Shown: positions 31,380 to 43,590, counted from the first letter of the stretch. The stretch: DNA of 64,000 nt from Adiantum capillus-veneris (GCA_014529385.2 CM043961.1:18022478-18086477), one strand, 5' to 3'. The notes: generated by a model from the sequence alone, not told the origin. A program made the numbers and translations.

Positions 31380-32640
31380 CTATTTGTTATCCAATTCGTG
31401 TTTCAATTTTTCCAAAATTTTTACGATTAGCCCTATTATCCTGACCTTCTCTAGAGTTTTCTGTAGATCATTCCATAAATATGGTCTGATTTTTAAGAAT
31501 TCTCCTAAAGTAAAAGTGCGTTGAATGGGTGTATACATGATTAAGTGGATGGTGTCTACCTCTAGGGTCTGTTTTGCTCTTTTTATCTGAGTGGTTTTAC
31601 ACACTATGGATTCATCTTCGTTATCTCCCAAGTAAGAGGGTAGTGTTTTCAGAGTTATTGGTTTAGACATTCTTGAAGCTTCAGATCCGCAATCCCCATA
31701 CAAGGATTGTAAATCCATGTCCATATATGGAGGTAGATTGTCTAGCCAAACTTCCTCTATAGAAGCTGACTTCATAGTTAGGCTCCCATCATTAATCTCT
31801 CTAACTTTTTTCCATAAGTGTCCGGGTAGTCTCTTTTACGAATGGAATTCCATCTAAGGAATCTTCAATGTCATGCACTATGAGTTCTGGCTCTTTAGTT
31901 TCAAGGTGAGGCTCTATCACCACTTTGGATTTCTCTTTACTGGTTCCTACCACAAGCTCTTCACGTTTTTCCATACTCTCGAGCTTGGGTTTTTGTTCTT
32001 CCAGCATTTCTTGAGTAATTCTTACCAAATTTTGATAAGCTTCAAGCTTAGAAGCTTCCATAACTGGAGAAGGATAGTTTTTCCATTTGTTTTCCATGTT
32101 TGGCCTACTTTAAGTCCCGCTTGGTAAGCTTGCAAGGCTGCATTGATTGGCTTAAAAATTTTGTCTACCAAAATTGATCCTCTAGATTTCACTGTGGTTT
32201 CCTTGATTTCACTTCCACTTTCTTTCACTTTTTCTTGGAATAGTTTCTTCGCTTTCTCCTTGATTTCAGTCCTTTGTTTCTGTTTTCTCATCTCATACCT
32301 TTTGCTTCTGCTTCTCTTGGTCTTTTGAGAGGAAATTTTAGTAGTCTTTGAATCATCAGAGGAGCTATGTTTCTTTTTCCTAGCCTGGGCTCTGGTGATT
32401 ACCTTAATTGGAACAATAGGTTCACTCTCAGATGAGCTACTATGTATTACTTGGACTACGTTCACTACTGTTTTACCGTTGTTTAAAGGATATTTTGGAC
32501 AATCTTCAGGGAAGTGTCCTCCCTTTTTGCAACATTGCATACAAAAAGCTTCGACTAGCTTAATATTCTTGTCAGGCTCTGGACATTCATTTTTCCAGTG
32601 ATCATCTGCACCACAATTATGACAGCCCAGTTCTTGGCTT
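31380..32640 (-). pseudogene. Gypsy gag C-terminal part with two zinc knuckles
   Basis: Near 32630-32520 the minus strand encodes CHNCGADDHWKNEC and CMQCCKKGGHFPEDC, two CX2CX4HX4C zinc knuckles in tandem, then a Lys/Ser/Glu-rich tail (32540-32022), a helical stretch (32097-31801) and TLKTLPSYLGDNEDESIVCK with FTLGEFLKIRPYLWNDL (31775-31380). The same tail motifs (LPSYMEEYEVESDVKAV; LVELLQIRPNM) occur in the second relic near 38.1-38.2 kb, so the two are relatives. Several frame changes. Confidence 0.7.
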
Positions 32641-33281
32641 AATCATGGGTCTTACCATCGGAGGTCTAACACATTGATTAGCTACATAGTACATCGATGC
32701 AAGCTTTGGTGTAGTATAAGTCACAGGTTCTTCCATTGGTGGTGGATGTGAATTATACTAGTCTCCTTCTACCAATATTGTAGATGGACTAGGATCAGCA
32801 TAGGGGTGTAACAAGCACTAGTGCTTGTTCATCTATGACTCCCTCTGAATGCATGTACTTTACCGGCGCTGCATTATGTCTAGGATGTGGAGGTTGTTGA
32901 CCCAATACGGGTTGAGGTCTTTTCATACCCATCAATGGTCTTTGATGGATGATAAGGCTATATTAGGCTGATACCTGTACATAGGTTGTCCTTGTGGCTT
33001 CATAGGGACGTATTGAACATTCCCATCATACTTTGATCGGTAATAGAACTCATCGGTCTCATGGTTGGTCCATTTACCCTCGATTGCACACCATTTTTGC
33101 ATCCTAATTGGTTGTCCCTGTTGAGGTATCCCTTGCCCTGGTCCTCTCATAGGTGCTTATTGCATGTTATTCATCATTTCATTCATCCTTTTGAGCATGT
33201 CTTCTATGGCTATAAGCGGTGCTGCAGTAGCCGTTTCTATTTGTGCTGTTTGGTGGATGCTGTTTTCTCACTTTGATTATC

Positions 33282-33728
33282 CTAAGGGACATCTTCTTCA
33301 TTGAAAATATCACAATTGTCTCCTAAGTCAATAGCAACTGATACACACTCTCCTAGGGTCATATGTTTCTTGCTATACAATATAGCATGAAGTTCTTTGT
33401 TTAGCAGTCCCTCTAGAAACAATGATACTAATCTTTCTTCTGTAGGTATTTCTAGTTCTCGGCATCTTGCAATGTATTGTTTCATTCTAGTTGCACAATC
33501 CCTAACAGACTCACCTTGTTTATGTTTGAAGCTATAGATTTGAGCTATCCTATTATGTTTGATCCCCATTTTGGAGCATACAGCTACAAATCCTTGAGCT
33601 AATGTATTTAAGTCCATGATTGACCTTGGTGGAATGTTTTGGAACCATGTTAGTACTTTTCCTTCTAATGTCATTCCAAATCCCTCAAATTGAGTATGGA
33701 AATCAAATATGCGTTCTGCACTTAGCAC
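33282..33728 (-). pseudogene. Gypsy gag core
   Basis: Open frame of 148 codons with LEGKVLTWFQNIPPRSIMDL and RIAQIYSFKHKQGESVRDCA plus EERLVSLFLEGLLNKELHAI, the conserved helices of the Retrotrans_gag family, which builds the particle. Interrupted from its N-terminal part near 33740. Confidence 0.8.
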
Positions 33729-33742
33729 TTGTTTAAAGCTTG

Positions 33743-34726
33743 CTAAGTGATCATATGGATCCCAATATCCACTATATTTTTTGACTCATTTTTGAAAATC
33801 ATCCGGTCTAACACGTCTATTTGGTTCAACTCCCGGTCTCCTAGAAGTTGGTCTTGTTCCAAGTCCTTCAAACCAGTCTGTTGGAAATAATGACTCATGT
33901 AGCCTTGGACTAGCTTTAGTGTCACTTGGTTTTCTTCGTGATGAGGTAGTTTCTGGTTTTTTAACATTGCTCTCAAAATATCTCTCTCAGAGTTCATCTC
34001 TTGGAATAGTTTCTAGTCGTTGGCCCAATATCCAATCCCTTATGGAGTACCCTTGGTATCTGGTTTGTTCCACCTCCTCATGACTCATCATAACAAAATT
34101 ATTGTTATAACAATCCTTAAATAGGTAGGCTGGTAGATCTGCTGAACCCTTGTCTTTGATTTTGAAGATATAGATGATCTTCACGGGTGTTAACTGTCCT
34201 GATTTGGCATGAGAAGTCCATAGAAGATCTTTGACATTTCTATCCTACCAACAATAGACTCCAATCCTAGGATTATCCATCCTAAGTCTTTTCAAGGGCT
34301 TCAAATCAACTTGATTGTATCCCTTGAATTCTAAAGCTAGTGGTCCTTCTTTTGCTGCCATATCTAGAATTATGGTATTTACTTCTAACTTCATTTGTCT
34401 ATCAAGTCAGGGTTTTCAACTTGTAAATACTGAGTTTCATTTTTATCCATATACATTTTTCCTTGTTTGTTCGCCCTGATTTCCTCTTCAAAGTCTATGT
34501 CATGGTCATCAATGCAAATAGCATACTCTTCATTAGGATCCACGTAAACCTGAGCTCCATGGTGATTAGTCTTATAAAAGGTGAGTATGTGCTTATAACA
34601 CACTGTCGCTCCAGTTCTTGAACGAGTCGAATAGAAAGAAATTTCAGAAGTTGATTCTGAAAAAGTATTTGAGACTTCTTCAAAGATAGTATCCAAATGA
34701 TCGCCTTGATTCACACTCTCTTCCAT
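33743..34726 (-). pseudogene. Gypsy gag N-terminal part
   Basis: Three frame-shifted pieces (34726-34391, 34184-33987, 33997-33743). The first begins MEESVNQGDHLDTIFEEVSN, is acidic, and is the likely start of the polyprotein, about 100 bp after the end of the leader. Little similarity to named domains; assigned by position before the gag core. Confidence 0.5.
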
Positions 34727-36754
34727 GGATACTCTACTAGCGGTCTCTCCAAATATGCCTTGGTTTGCTAGTATACTATACCAGATCTAAAGTTCATATA
34801 GACTTGTGAAGCAAGCCATGGATAGAGTACTTACCTTCTGATTGACTTGTTGTCAACTTCTTCCACTTGACTTGATTGCAAATTTTATCAAGCTTTCATT
34901 TCCTTGTCTACAACTTGATTTCTGTATCAGTTTTAATCAAGTTAGCTATTCTTTCACAAAGATTGTACAGTTTTTGCTAACTATTATGACTGGTCTATGT
35001 GTATCACGTCAAATTGAGCCCGGTGAGTCAACAATTGAGACTTTCAGATTCTACTTTTGCAAAAAGCCAAAGGACTAATCTGCAACCTGAAAACTGAGTG
35101 AACATGCACTAATTTGGATCCGATTGAATCCAAAATTGCCCGATGGCTTGTATTATCTTGGTCTAACACTGTACAAGCTCAAAAGTCAAAAATTATGTCT
35201 CTGTGTATCAGAAGTAAATAATCGTGATTGTTTACTTTACTCAACTTTTTACACTTTTTGGTTTGTTTTGCCAAGTATTCACTTGTTAAGGTCTCTGGAC
35301 AAGTTTCACTGAGTTTGAATAAAATTTATTCAAGTTATCACTGTTTAGTGTCTACAGACTCAGTTTTCAAGAATCTGGCTTAAATCTCACTTTTGTGATC
35401 CAAATTTCACCAAATTTGATTTGTGTGGTGTACTTGATATGCATGACCTGTGGTATACTCAAATGTGCAAAAATGTCCAATTTTGTAGTAGATGTAAATA
35501 ATCGCGATTATTTACTCCTGATATTTTTATGCAATTTTTTTTCCACAATCTTGACACAAAATGGTTAAGCAACTCAACTTAAGCTCACAAGCCCAGTTTC
35601 ATAAAGTTTGGATGATTCTTGTTCAAATAGTCAACAGTTTTGTGTCCGTAGACCGACTTTACAAATTTGGCCACTTTTTCACTCCAATGATCCAAATCTT
35701 ACCAGATTTGATTTGTGGGATTAATATGACATGCTAAAACTAGTGGTATGCTCGGTTGGTCAAAAAAGTTGAAGAATGGGACAAAAGTAAATAATCGTGA
35801 TTATTTTACTTCTGGTAAATTTTTGCATCTTTTTGGTTGACTGAGCATGTACACTTGTTTAACACATCAATATAAGCCTATGAGTCAAGTCGCACTGAGT
35901 TTGAACAAGATTTTCCCAATTTACACTCAAGTTCTCGACAATTAGTACTACAAATTTCAGTTTTTACCAAGTTTTTGGTCAGTTTGGTGATCCAAATTCT
36001 ATGGGCCTTTACAAAATATGTTTGTACACATGCATAGAGTCTCTAGTATCAACCTTGGTCACTTTTGAGCTGAAAGTAAATAATCACGATTAATTACTTT
36101 TGTCCTAAAATGAGCACTTTCTTCAACTTTTTTAGTGGATAGTCCTTTTATGAGCTATTTTAAGCCTCTAAGTCGAGTCAAAACTTAATTTGGACTAAAA
36201 TTTTAAGAAAAAGTAAATAATCTAAGTTTTTGCAAATTCTTGAAATTTTACCTCAAATGCGTCCTCAAGCTTACAAACTGGTTTATACAACTTTTCAAGC
36301 ATACTCTCCAGTCGGATTCAATGGTGGACAATCTTCTGGTGCTATTTCTAGCCGTAGACCTAAAATTCTGCAACTTCACACAAACAACTCACAATTGGAT
36401 AGAGCAATGTTCTGAGATCCCACTTCGGATTCTACTTACCCTACTCTTAGGTTCTACTGCAATGGGGTTGTGGAAAGTGTCCACAAACACTTGTTTTCTT
36501 GATTTTTTTGAGCCTTGATCTTAAGACTTGTCTCGTTTGTCAATCATTCTCAAAATCCTAATCTAATCCTACAATCCTACAATCCTAAAAGATACTTAGC
36601 AAGTACACTTACTTCCAAGCTACCTCTACACAGCAAAAGACGACAATCTTAAGCTATGCGGTTTTTAAAAATAAAGTTTTGACTCTAGGTGATCCTAGAG
36701 GAAGTTAAAGGACAGCTACACAAGATGCTCATGTTTTTCCCTAGTTTAGGTATC
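34727..36754 (-). other. 5' leader of the minus-strand Gypsy element
   Basis: Two kilobases without a coding frame between gag start and primer site. It is built largely of diverged ~290-bp repeats carrying the palindrome array 2. The part near 36.32-36.51 kb is homologous to the 153-bp repeat in the leader of the second relic (41.4-41.7 kb). Confidence 0.65.
35214..36224. repeat. Palindrome array 2: four copies and a half, ~290-bp spacing
   Basis: Copies of the GTAAATAATCG + reverse-complement palindrome at 35214-35235, 35494-35515 (perfect), 35787-35809 and 36076-36097, and a half copy at 36214-36224. Spacings are 280, 293, 289 and 138 bp. Core variants TCGTGA and TCACGA each differ from TCGCGA by a single CpG transition, as expected for decay of methylated copies. 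Confidence 0.88.
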
Positions 36755-36777
36755 TTCGATCCGTGGCAGTGGTGCCA
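36755..36777 (-). other. Primer binding site, tRNA-Asp type (decayed)
   Basis: Minus strand TGGCACCACTGCCACGGATC, related to the tRNA-Asp complement TGGCGCCGTTGCCGGGGATC with four differences, two bases after the LTR end CCCACA. Confidence 0.75.
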
Positions 36778-36779
36778 AA

Positions 36780-37350
36780 TGTGGGATGGGTGTCTAACCT
36801 CACTCCTATCTTATTGCAGACATAGCGAGAACCACAAATATAATTGTCAATTCATTGGATGAAGCTGACTCGACTAGTGCATAGAAGCTACAAGAGGTTG
36901 TCAATCTCTTGGAAAACAACAAACAACTCGCATCTATCTCAAGCTACACTCAAATGATAAAAATCTCCACAAGCTAGTCGCTCATCGGCAAACAAATCAC
37001 AATTGTTACAGCATCAAACGACATCCAAACGTTACGAAACTTCTAGGACATGTTTATAAGACCTAAGCACACATGCTTATGGTCTCAAATCTCACTTTAG
37101 ATCAAGTGCAAAAATCACGATTATTAACAAGAGTGATTTTTTGACCTAGTTGTTTTCGAACCAAAATGCATCTAAATGCTTAGCATGATGCCCCAATACC
37201 GTGCCTATACTTATTTTATGATTTTGAAGCTTAAATTCCTACTTATGATAAAATTAAGCCTCGGGTTGGCGATGCCAAAAGCTATAGATTACCATGAAAT
37301 GCTTACGTCAATGCGTAGAGCTCTTACCTATAGTTGCAACGCAACAGACA
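36780..37350 (-). repeat. 5' LTR of the minus-strand Gypsy element (outer end approximate)
   Basis: On + it begins TGTGGGATGGGTG next to the primer site. It shares GACTCGACTAGTGCATAGA, a GTCAATCTCT box and GATGCCCCAATA with the LTR at 41944-42790. The outer end is estimated from where that similarity fades (near GCAACAGACATCACT). The matching 3' LTR was not found. Confidence 0.6.
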
Positions 37351-37911
37351 TCACTACAATGTGACAACCGGGAAGGGAGTAGGAATTAATATACATGTTA
37401 GCCGTGTGGATGTGGATACATATATGCAACATGTTCACTCGAAAGCAAAAAATAAATCCATTGCCCATGCGCAGGATCCCACCCTAGAAAAGAAGAAGAA
37501 GAAGAAGAAGAGGGCCAAAGTTGTGAAAGACATAGTTGAGTCATTAGTTTCTTTGCCAATATGAAAGAGTCCGCAATATAAGGAGTGCTTAATTTTTGGG
37601 AGCTTCTAATTTAGAGCTTTTAAAAAAAGATTTAGGTCTTTTCAAGTTGTGGGTAGAAGTTGGAAAAATATTATAGCTGTATAGTTTTTTTTTTTACTTT
37701 CCAATTTCATGAGACTTTTCAGTTCCTATATTATTAACCTTCACTTTCCTAATCCATGTTGTTCAAGCTTCCAATTTCCATAGCCTTCTACTTTCCACCA
37801 ATATCTCGTTGCACTTCTCAACATTTTCAGCTGCAGTAATGAATTTTTGTTCTTTTCCAAATTGTCACATCTTGGAACTCTACTGGAAGTGTAATATTTC
37901 CATATTCACCC
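37351..37911. other. Flank between two Gypsy relics
   Basis: Holds a short + frame with a run of seven lysines (GAAGAA repeat at 37490-37510) and poly-T/AT-rich DNA. The frame has no recognisable domain, so it is not called as a gene. The interval interrupts the gag of the second relic, so it marks a deletion or insertion. Confidence 0.4.
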
Positions 37912-38810
37912 TTACAATACTCTCCTACCTTGCTCAATAGTACAAGCCTTGTGTTCATTTGAGGTTTTTCTAGTGCCCGGATTCCTTCTTTTATATGCAA
38001 TGTTAGATCTTTTACCCCAAACTTCTATATACATTTTCCAACTATCGCTCACATGTTTGGTCGTATTTGGAGAAGCTCTACTAGTGTAATAGTGCAAGTC
38101 ATGGGTGTAGACAATATGTCTAACAACCCCTTAGAGTCCATCATATTATTTGAAGAAAGTCTTTGTGATGGCACCGCCTTCACATCAGACTCTACTTCAT
38201 ACTCTTCCATGTAAGAAGGTAAGGTTTTCAAAGAGTGAGGTTGACTTTTTGAAGATCGTACAAATCCTCTATCCCTCCAACATGAGCAAATATACAGATT
38301 TTCTTGAGATTATGCCTCAAATTCCTCTATCGATGGAAGAAGGACATTCCCCCCTTTACTAGTCTAATTAACCCTCTAGATCAAACCGTTTACCTCGTTT
38401 GCTTCTCGTATTTGTCTCCAAAGCTTGTCTTAGCCATGATCCTCTTTGTAGTCTTCTGGCATCATAAGATGGAAACCCTTAGATGCCTGATATGTGGTAT
38501 TCATCACTATGCTTGGCTTTTCTAATTCAGCTATGGGATTCTTGATGGTTCCTTCAATTTCATGCCTCGGTGGGATTATCGGTGCTGGAGTTGGTACTTC
38601 TATCTAACTGTTTGGCTTGCTCGTCGATGGCTCTAGCAAATCTTGGGCAGTTTGGATCATTTTCTGACACATCTCCAACCTTTGCTTTTCTAACTCTGTG
38701 TAAGGATACGTCATCCATTTATGTTCTTGGTTTTGGTTAGTTTGACACTGTGCTTCGTAGCCTTTCATAAGTGAGTCTAGAGGTTCATTCACCTTTTTAA
38801 CTAACACAGA
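37912..38810 (-). pseudogene. Second Gypsy relic: gag C-terminal pieces
   Basis: Contains LVKKVNEPLDSLMKGYEAQC with KWMTYPYTELEKQRLEMCQK (38807-38604) and LPSYMEEYEVESDVKAV (38231-38049), homologous to 32.1-31.4 kb of the first element. The reading frame is broken. Protease, RT and integrase are missing beyond 37.9 kb. Confidence 0.6.
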
Positions 38811-38991
38811 TCCTCCAAAACTTGCACTCTTTGGTCTCTTTTTCTCATTAGGTTCTCTTAGAAAATGGGCTTATCCTTCTGAGCACTTCTTCGATAATTC
38901 TCTCCTGATTTACCGTTACCTTGCTCTTTTGTGATCACTTTGTAGACTTAGCTCCACTTTGCTGTGATGATGAGTCATCATCTAGGTCCCT

Positions 38992-39711
38992 TTAGGCGCC
39001 TTCCTTGTAGACGACACAATTGTCTACTAGGTATAGAGCCTCCTTGGTCAACTCATTTATATGCAAATCCTTTTGAAGATCCGCATTTCTCAATCCTTGA
39101 ATAAATATCATCATAAGTAGGGATTGAGTTGGTAACTCTTCCACTAGGTAGAATTTGACATAGCGTTTCAACCTTAAGGCCGATCTTCTCACGAATTCTC
39201 CATCTTTTTGCTTGAACTTATGAATCTGCGAGATCGTATTATGGGCTATCCCTCTTTGAGAGAATTCCTCGATAAACTCATCAAATACCTCCTCCATTGA
39301 CACAAAATCCCTACATTCAACCGAGTCAAACCAGGCGGCGCCATCCTCCTCTAGAGTTAACCCAAATCCCATGAATTGCGTGGGATAGTCTAGCACTTCC
39401 TCAGCCTTAATAACACGCACAAATGCTGCCATGTGATCCCTTGGATCCCTATTTCCAAAATATTTCTTGTTAACCAATTTTTGAACTTGAGAAGGTATGA
39501 TCCACCGATGATCCATCATTCTAAACATAGGATCCTCTATTCCTCCTCTATGAGCCCTTTCTGGCCTAGGATATGGTACATGTTCCTCTCCTAGGGGTGC
39601 TCCTAATCCATAGTTCCTGATTGGTCTAACAAGTGTCCGTTCTTTTACTCGGCTTCTTTCTTTTTGTTCCCATTCCCTATGTGATGCTTCAATCCTGATC
39701 GGATTTAGCAT
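38992..39711 (-). CDS. Second Gypsy relic: gag core, open 239-codon frame
   Basis: A true ATG at 39711 starts an uninterrupted 239-codon frame. It contains RWIIPSQVQKLVNKKYFGNR and AAFVRVIKAEEVLDYPTQFM, GFGLTLEEDGAAWFDSVECR and TISQIHKFKQKDGEFVRRSA, the conserved parts of Retrotrans_gag, homologous to 33.7-33.3 kb of the first element. The surrounding gag is broken, so it is a domain-sized remnant rather than a working gene. It is better preserved than its neighbours. Confidence 0.6.
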   Translation of the reverse strand: MLNPIRIEASHREWEQKERSRVKERTLVRPIRNYGLGAPLGEEHVPYPRPERAHRGGIEDPMFRMMDHRWIIPSQVQKLVNKKYFGNRDPRDHMAAFVRVIKAEEVLDYPTQFMGFGLTLEEDGAAWFDSVECRDFVSMEEVFDEFIEEFSQRGIAHNTISQIHKFKQKDGEFVRRSALRLKRYVKFYLVEELPTQSLLMMIFIQGLRNADLQKDLHINELTKEALYLVDNCVVYKEGA

Positions 39712-40010
39712 TCTCGTTCTTGTTTCATCCTATTATTGCTGAGGGAGTGGTGGTTTTGGTGGTACTTCTAGCCTTGAAATGGCTTGATATCCACTCCCTT
39801 TCGTGTTCAGATCTGGTGTTGCACTCTGCTCAAGCCATGCTTGAAATGATAGTGGTGATGTTTATGAGTTTTCAAGGTCAAGTAATGGTTGTTTATTTGA
39901 TTGTGTTGTGGTGGTGTAATCATATGAAAAGGAATTTGTAGACTTGCTTGGGGTTGCTATGGGCTTTTGCTTCCTACCAAATCTTGTGCCACCAGTTCTG
40001 GCATTATCAC

Positions 40011-40577
40011 TCATTCTACATCGTCTGGGTGAATTGGTTCGTATTCTCGTTCGTACTTATTGACAAAAATAATATAATTTCTTGTTACCAACTTATATGA
40101 AAAAAAGTACTGGAGTTTTTCCATGCTTAACTCGTTCACATGGGGTTCCATGCACCGGTAGTAAGAGGTGACTCTTCCTTCCTTGTGCTTGTAAATCCCA
40201 ATATTTTCATGAATCGTCGCCATTCTCTCCATTCTCTTATCATGAATGTAGCACGCTCAAGAAAGAGTGAGTTTAGGAGGTATTTCTTGAGTCTCCATAA
40301 TTCCTTTTGCTACGTTGTCTCAATATCGATTGTAATTTTCAAGGTCTTTGACAATGAGATAGTGGTTTCCCTCCTCATTACGAAGCCTATCACCATCGTC
40401 AATTGCCATGATTACTGCTAATCCTCTCGCTGGCCGTTCTTCAATACAAATGCATTGACATCCTCGAGTATTAGCATACATCAAGTCCCCATGGACATTG
40501 GTCCCCTTAAGAAAAATTGCAGTGTTGTTGGTCAGCCATCCACTGATATGATCCTTCGAAAGAGGTGTTAGTATCAC
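40011..40577 (-). pseudogene. Second Gypsy relic: gag N-terminal pieces
   Basis: Two frames (40577-40320 and 40232-40011) encode SKDHISGWLTNNTAIFLKGT and TSYYRCMEPHVNELSMEKLQ. Position before the gag core and after the leader makes them the gag N-terminus. No named domain. Confidence 0.45.
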
Positions 40578-41936
40578 TGGCCTCTTTTATGATTTGTGAT
40601 AAGGGATCTATCCTTGCCTGGTTTACACTCTCTTCTTTTCACATTAAGCTAACTTGATCTCCAACCACTCTCTGTTCTCTTTGGATACACCTTCCGGATC
40701 TCAAATTCATCAAATTCTTCACACAAACAACTATCAACCCTAACCTCTTACCTTAGAAGTTTGCTTGTAGTTGGTCCTTTGGCTTGGAGTACTTTTCAAT
40801 TTCAATTGATTACCAACTTGCGAGGTCCTTGGTTCTGGCTATCTGTACAAAACTTTGACTGCAATTATATGTCAAATCGATAATGCGGACTTACCGATAA
40901 ATTCCTGTTCAGTTTTGAGTGTTCTTAGTCCGAGTTGTCTGTCCATTCCGAGGAGCAGTGTTTTGGCCCAATTTTGTCCCCAAATGGAATTATGATCTCT
41001 TAAGCCTTCAAAAAAGTGTTATAATATCACCTAAACAAGATGTGTAAGTGAAAAAGGTTCAATTTCAGGCATGATAAAACAAAGCTCTTATTATCTACTG
41101 GCCAGAATCTGCATTGTTTTGGACTTTTGATCGCATTTAGATTTTATGCGGCCTATTGCACGTACTTTGAGCCAACAAAACTCACTTTTGAATGCATCTA
41201 TCATAGGGGAGATAATAAGTCCATTCTTGGTTGGACTTTGAATTTTTTCTTGAAAACTAATTTTTGACTTACCCGTCCTGTCGGTTGCTACAGCCTTTTC
41301 GAGATCAATGATGACCATAAATGCTATTTTGATGCCTTGAACTCACCTTATGAGTACCATGGTTAAAAAGTCTCAAATTTTTGCAAATAACTTCATTGAA
41401 GACAATTCAGAGGCCGAGATAGATAAAAAACCTTCCTCGATTCCTAGTTACCCTATTCCTAATAACATCAACAAAAGGTAGTGGAAAGTATCCACCAACA
41501 CTGGTTTTTCTTTGTTTTTCTTTTTGAAAAGAGCACCACTCCTCAAATTCTGACATAGTTCAGAGGCTGAGATAGATGGAAAACCTTCCTCGATTCCTAG
41601 TTACCCTATTTCTAATTACATCAACAAAAGGTAGTGGAAAGTATCCACCAGCACTAGTTTTTCTTTGTTTTCTTTCTAAAAAGAGCGTCACTCCTCAGAT
41701 TTTGACATAGTCCAAGCCATCAACCTCTCAAATCAACCTAATCTAAGCCTAAAGACCCTCGATGAGTACGACTACTCCCAAGACACCTCTACACAGCTGA
41801 AGTAGACACACCTCGATTGTGCAATTTTTAAAAGTTGGTTTTTGTGCTCTAGGCTCATCTAGAGTAAGTTTCGGACAATGCTACTAAGCACTAAGGTTTT
41901 TCCCTAGTTTAGGTTACCTTGTCCTGGGCAATAACG
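40578..41936 (-). other. Leader of the second Gypsy relic
   Basis: Non-coding between gag and primer site. Includes a tandem 153-bp duplication (41406-41711). I see no copy of the 22-bp palindrome here, in contrast to the first element. Confidence 0.6.
41406..41711. repeat. 153-bp tandem duplication in the leader
   Basis: Two units starting TTCAGAGG at 41406 and 41559, about 90% identical (shared words CCTTCCTCGATTCCTAGTTA and AGGTAGTGGAAAGTATCCAC). Confidence 0.88.
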
Positions 41937-41939
41937 CCA
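41917..41939 (-). other. Primer binding site of second relic, tRNA-Asp type (decayed)
   Basis: Minus strand TGGCGTTATTGCCCAGGACA, a degraded tRNA-Asp complement, four bases after the LTR end CCCCACA. Confidence 0.6.
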
Positions 41940-41943
41940 AAAA

Positions 41944-42790
41944 TGTGGGGCTCCTTGAATGCCAAGCCTCGCTATCTCATTGTAGTGACAGTGAGAACCA
42001 TGAACATAAATGTCATACCATGGGACAGAGTTGACTCGACTAGTGCATGGAGACTAGGAGAGGTTATCAATCTCTAGGAAAACACACTCAATCCCTATCT
42101 ACTCAAAGCTACACTCAATTGCATGTCAGGCAACAAATGCAAACTACAACACATCAAGCAAATCTCTTGGATTCACCAAGCAAACGAAGTCCAATAAGTG
42201 CAGTCCGTTGTCGCGAGTACCTCTGCCCAGTTTGTTGCATAATCTGTAGCCACCAAGAGATACTTCTGATTGCCGGGTTGGGCGGAGGGAGTAATTGGAC
42301 CTACAAAATCTATGCCCCATCTCTCAAAGGGTTGCCATGCCATAGAGACCTGCAGAGGATGGTTTGACTACTTGCTTGGTTTAGGGCCACAGCGCTGACA
42401 TACATCACATACTTTTACATAGGCAATTGCATGGCAAAAAATATAGGGCCACCATAAGCCACACTGGAAACTTATAGGATGGGTAGGCAACATCTATAGA
42501 CACATGTCCATGTTCTCAAATCCCCCTTTGACCACTTGTCAATATCGTGCTTATTATCTACAGGGCAATTTTGACCTAACAATTTTTTGGCCCCGAATGC
42601 ACCCTAGAGCTCATCAATGATGCCCCAATATCCCTCCTATTCATAAAATGCATTTTTGTTATGTAAATCTTGAGCTATGAGTAGATTTAAAAAGAGGTTA
42701 GTTGCAACAAAAACACATTTTTACCATGAGAGACTTACAATGTCGCAAATAGTTTTCACTTGTGAACGCAATGAAGCAGATGTCACTTTA
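41944..42790 (-). repeat. LTR of the second Gypsy relic, carrying an insertion
   Basis: On + it begins TGTGGGGCTCC and shares GACTCGACTAGTGCATGGA, GTTATCAATCTCTAGGAAAA and ATCAATGATGCCCCAATAT with the LTR at 36780. The match is interrupted at about 42160-42480 by an integrase fragment. The outer end near 42790 is approximate. Confidence 0.6.
42165..42475 (-). pseudogene. Gypsy integrase fragment inside an LTR
   Basis: Minus strand reads VKVCDVCQRCGPKPSK (CXXC of the zinc region), QPFERWGIDFVGPITP (start of the core with the first catalytic Asp) and KYLLVATDYATNWAE. About 300 bp only. It comes from a Gypsy lineage different from the 26-28 kb integrase. It lies in the middle of LTR-like sequence, so it was captured by insertion or template switching. 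Confidence 0.75.
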
Positions 42791-43585
42791 AATGGACTCT
42801 TCACGAGCGACTTATGAACCTGAGAAAGAAGAAGGAGAGTACATAGTGGTTTGTAAAAATGTCGTAACGCTTATTATCCAAAAACTTAAAAAACCCTTAG
42901 TCCTTTACAAAAGCTTGCTTTATACCTTAGCCAAAGGTTTTGGGTTAAAAATTGAGAAATTCTCTAACTTTGTTGTAGCCTAGAATTTCACTGATGCAAT
43001 TTGGAAGCATTTATCCCCACTGGGTCTTGTGTCTGGCTCATAGTCACATAATTGTTTACAAATTAATTTTGGAAATAAAAGAATTACAAAGGCTTAAGGG
43101 TATAGATGTCTTGATTGATCAAAAAAATGAGAGGTTACATCATAGACTATACATATAGACTTTGATGTTAGCAATGTGCTAACACCTTGTCTGTCGAAAC
43201 ATGGTATCCATCGTGCTTGAGTGGTTAGCATCATGAACCCTGACTCCGTAAGTACCGCCGATTCATGATTGATCATGATCGCTAGTATTACCCGAGGACA
43301 ATGTACTAAACAAAACATATGAACAAACACTTCATTGCTGCTAGGTAAGGTACAAAAGATCAAAGAACACATGAAGAAATACTGCTATTCACCATCATCC
43401 AATTACACTGAACAGAATGAACATTACATCCATACATCTACTCAGTATGTAATGCAAGTCTAACTTATAGGCTCTCCTTTTGACAAATCGATACAAATAG
43501 TTGCACCATTTCCGATCCTCATGCATATCGTTTCATACTTCTACTAAGGTTCCCTATGACCTCACAAACATGGATGTTACTATGG

Positions 43586-43590
<5 letters not shown>
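42791..43590. other. Non-coding interval with a weak tRNA-like patch
   Basis: No supported gene. Around 43208-43260 the words GTGCTTGAGTGGTTAGCAT resemble a tRNA A box like that at 48515, but no convincing B box follows. Confidence 0.35.

Noticed and set aside
37334-37564. Short frame with seven lysines resembling a nuclear localisation signal
   Set aside because: The lysine run is a GAA/AAG microsatellite, and nothing around it is recognisable.
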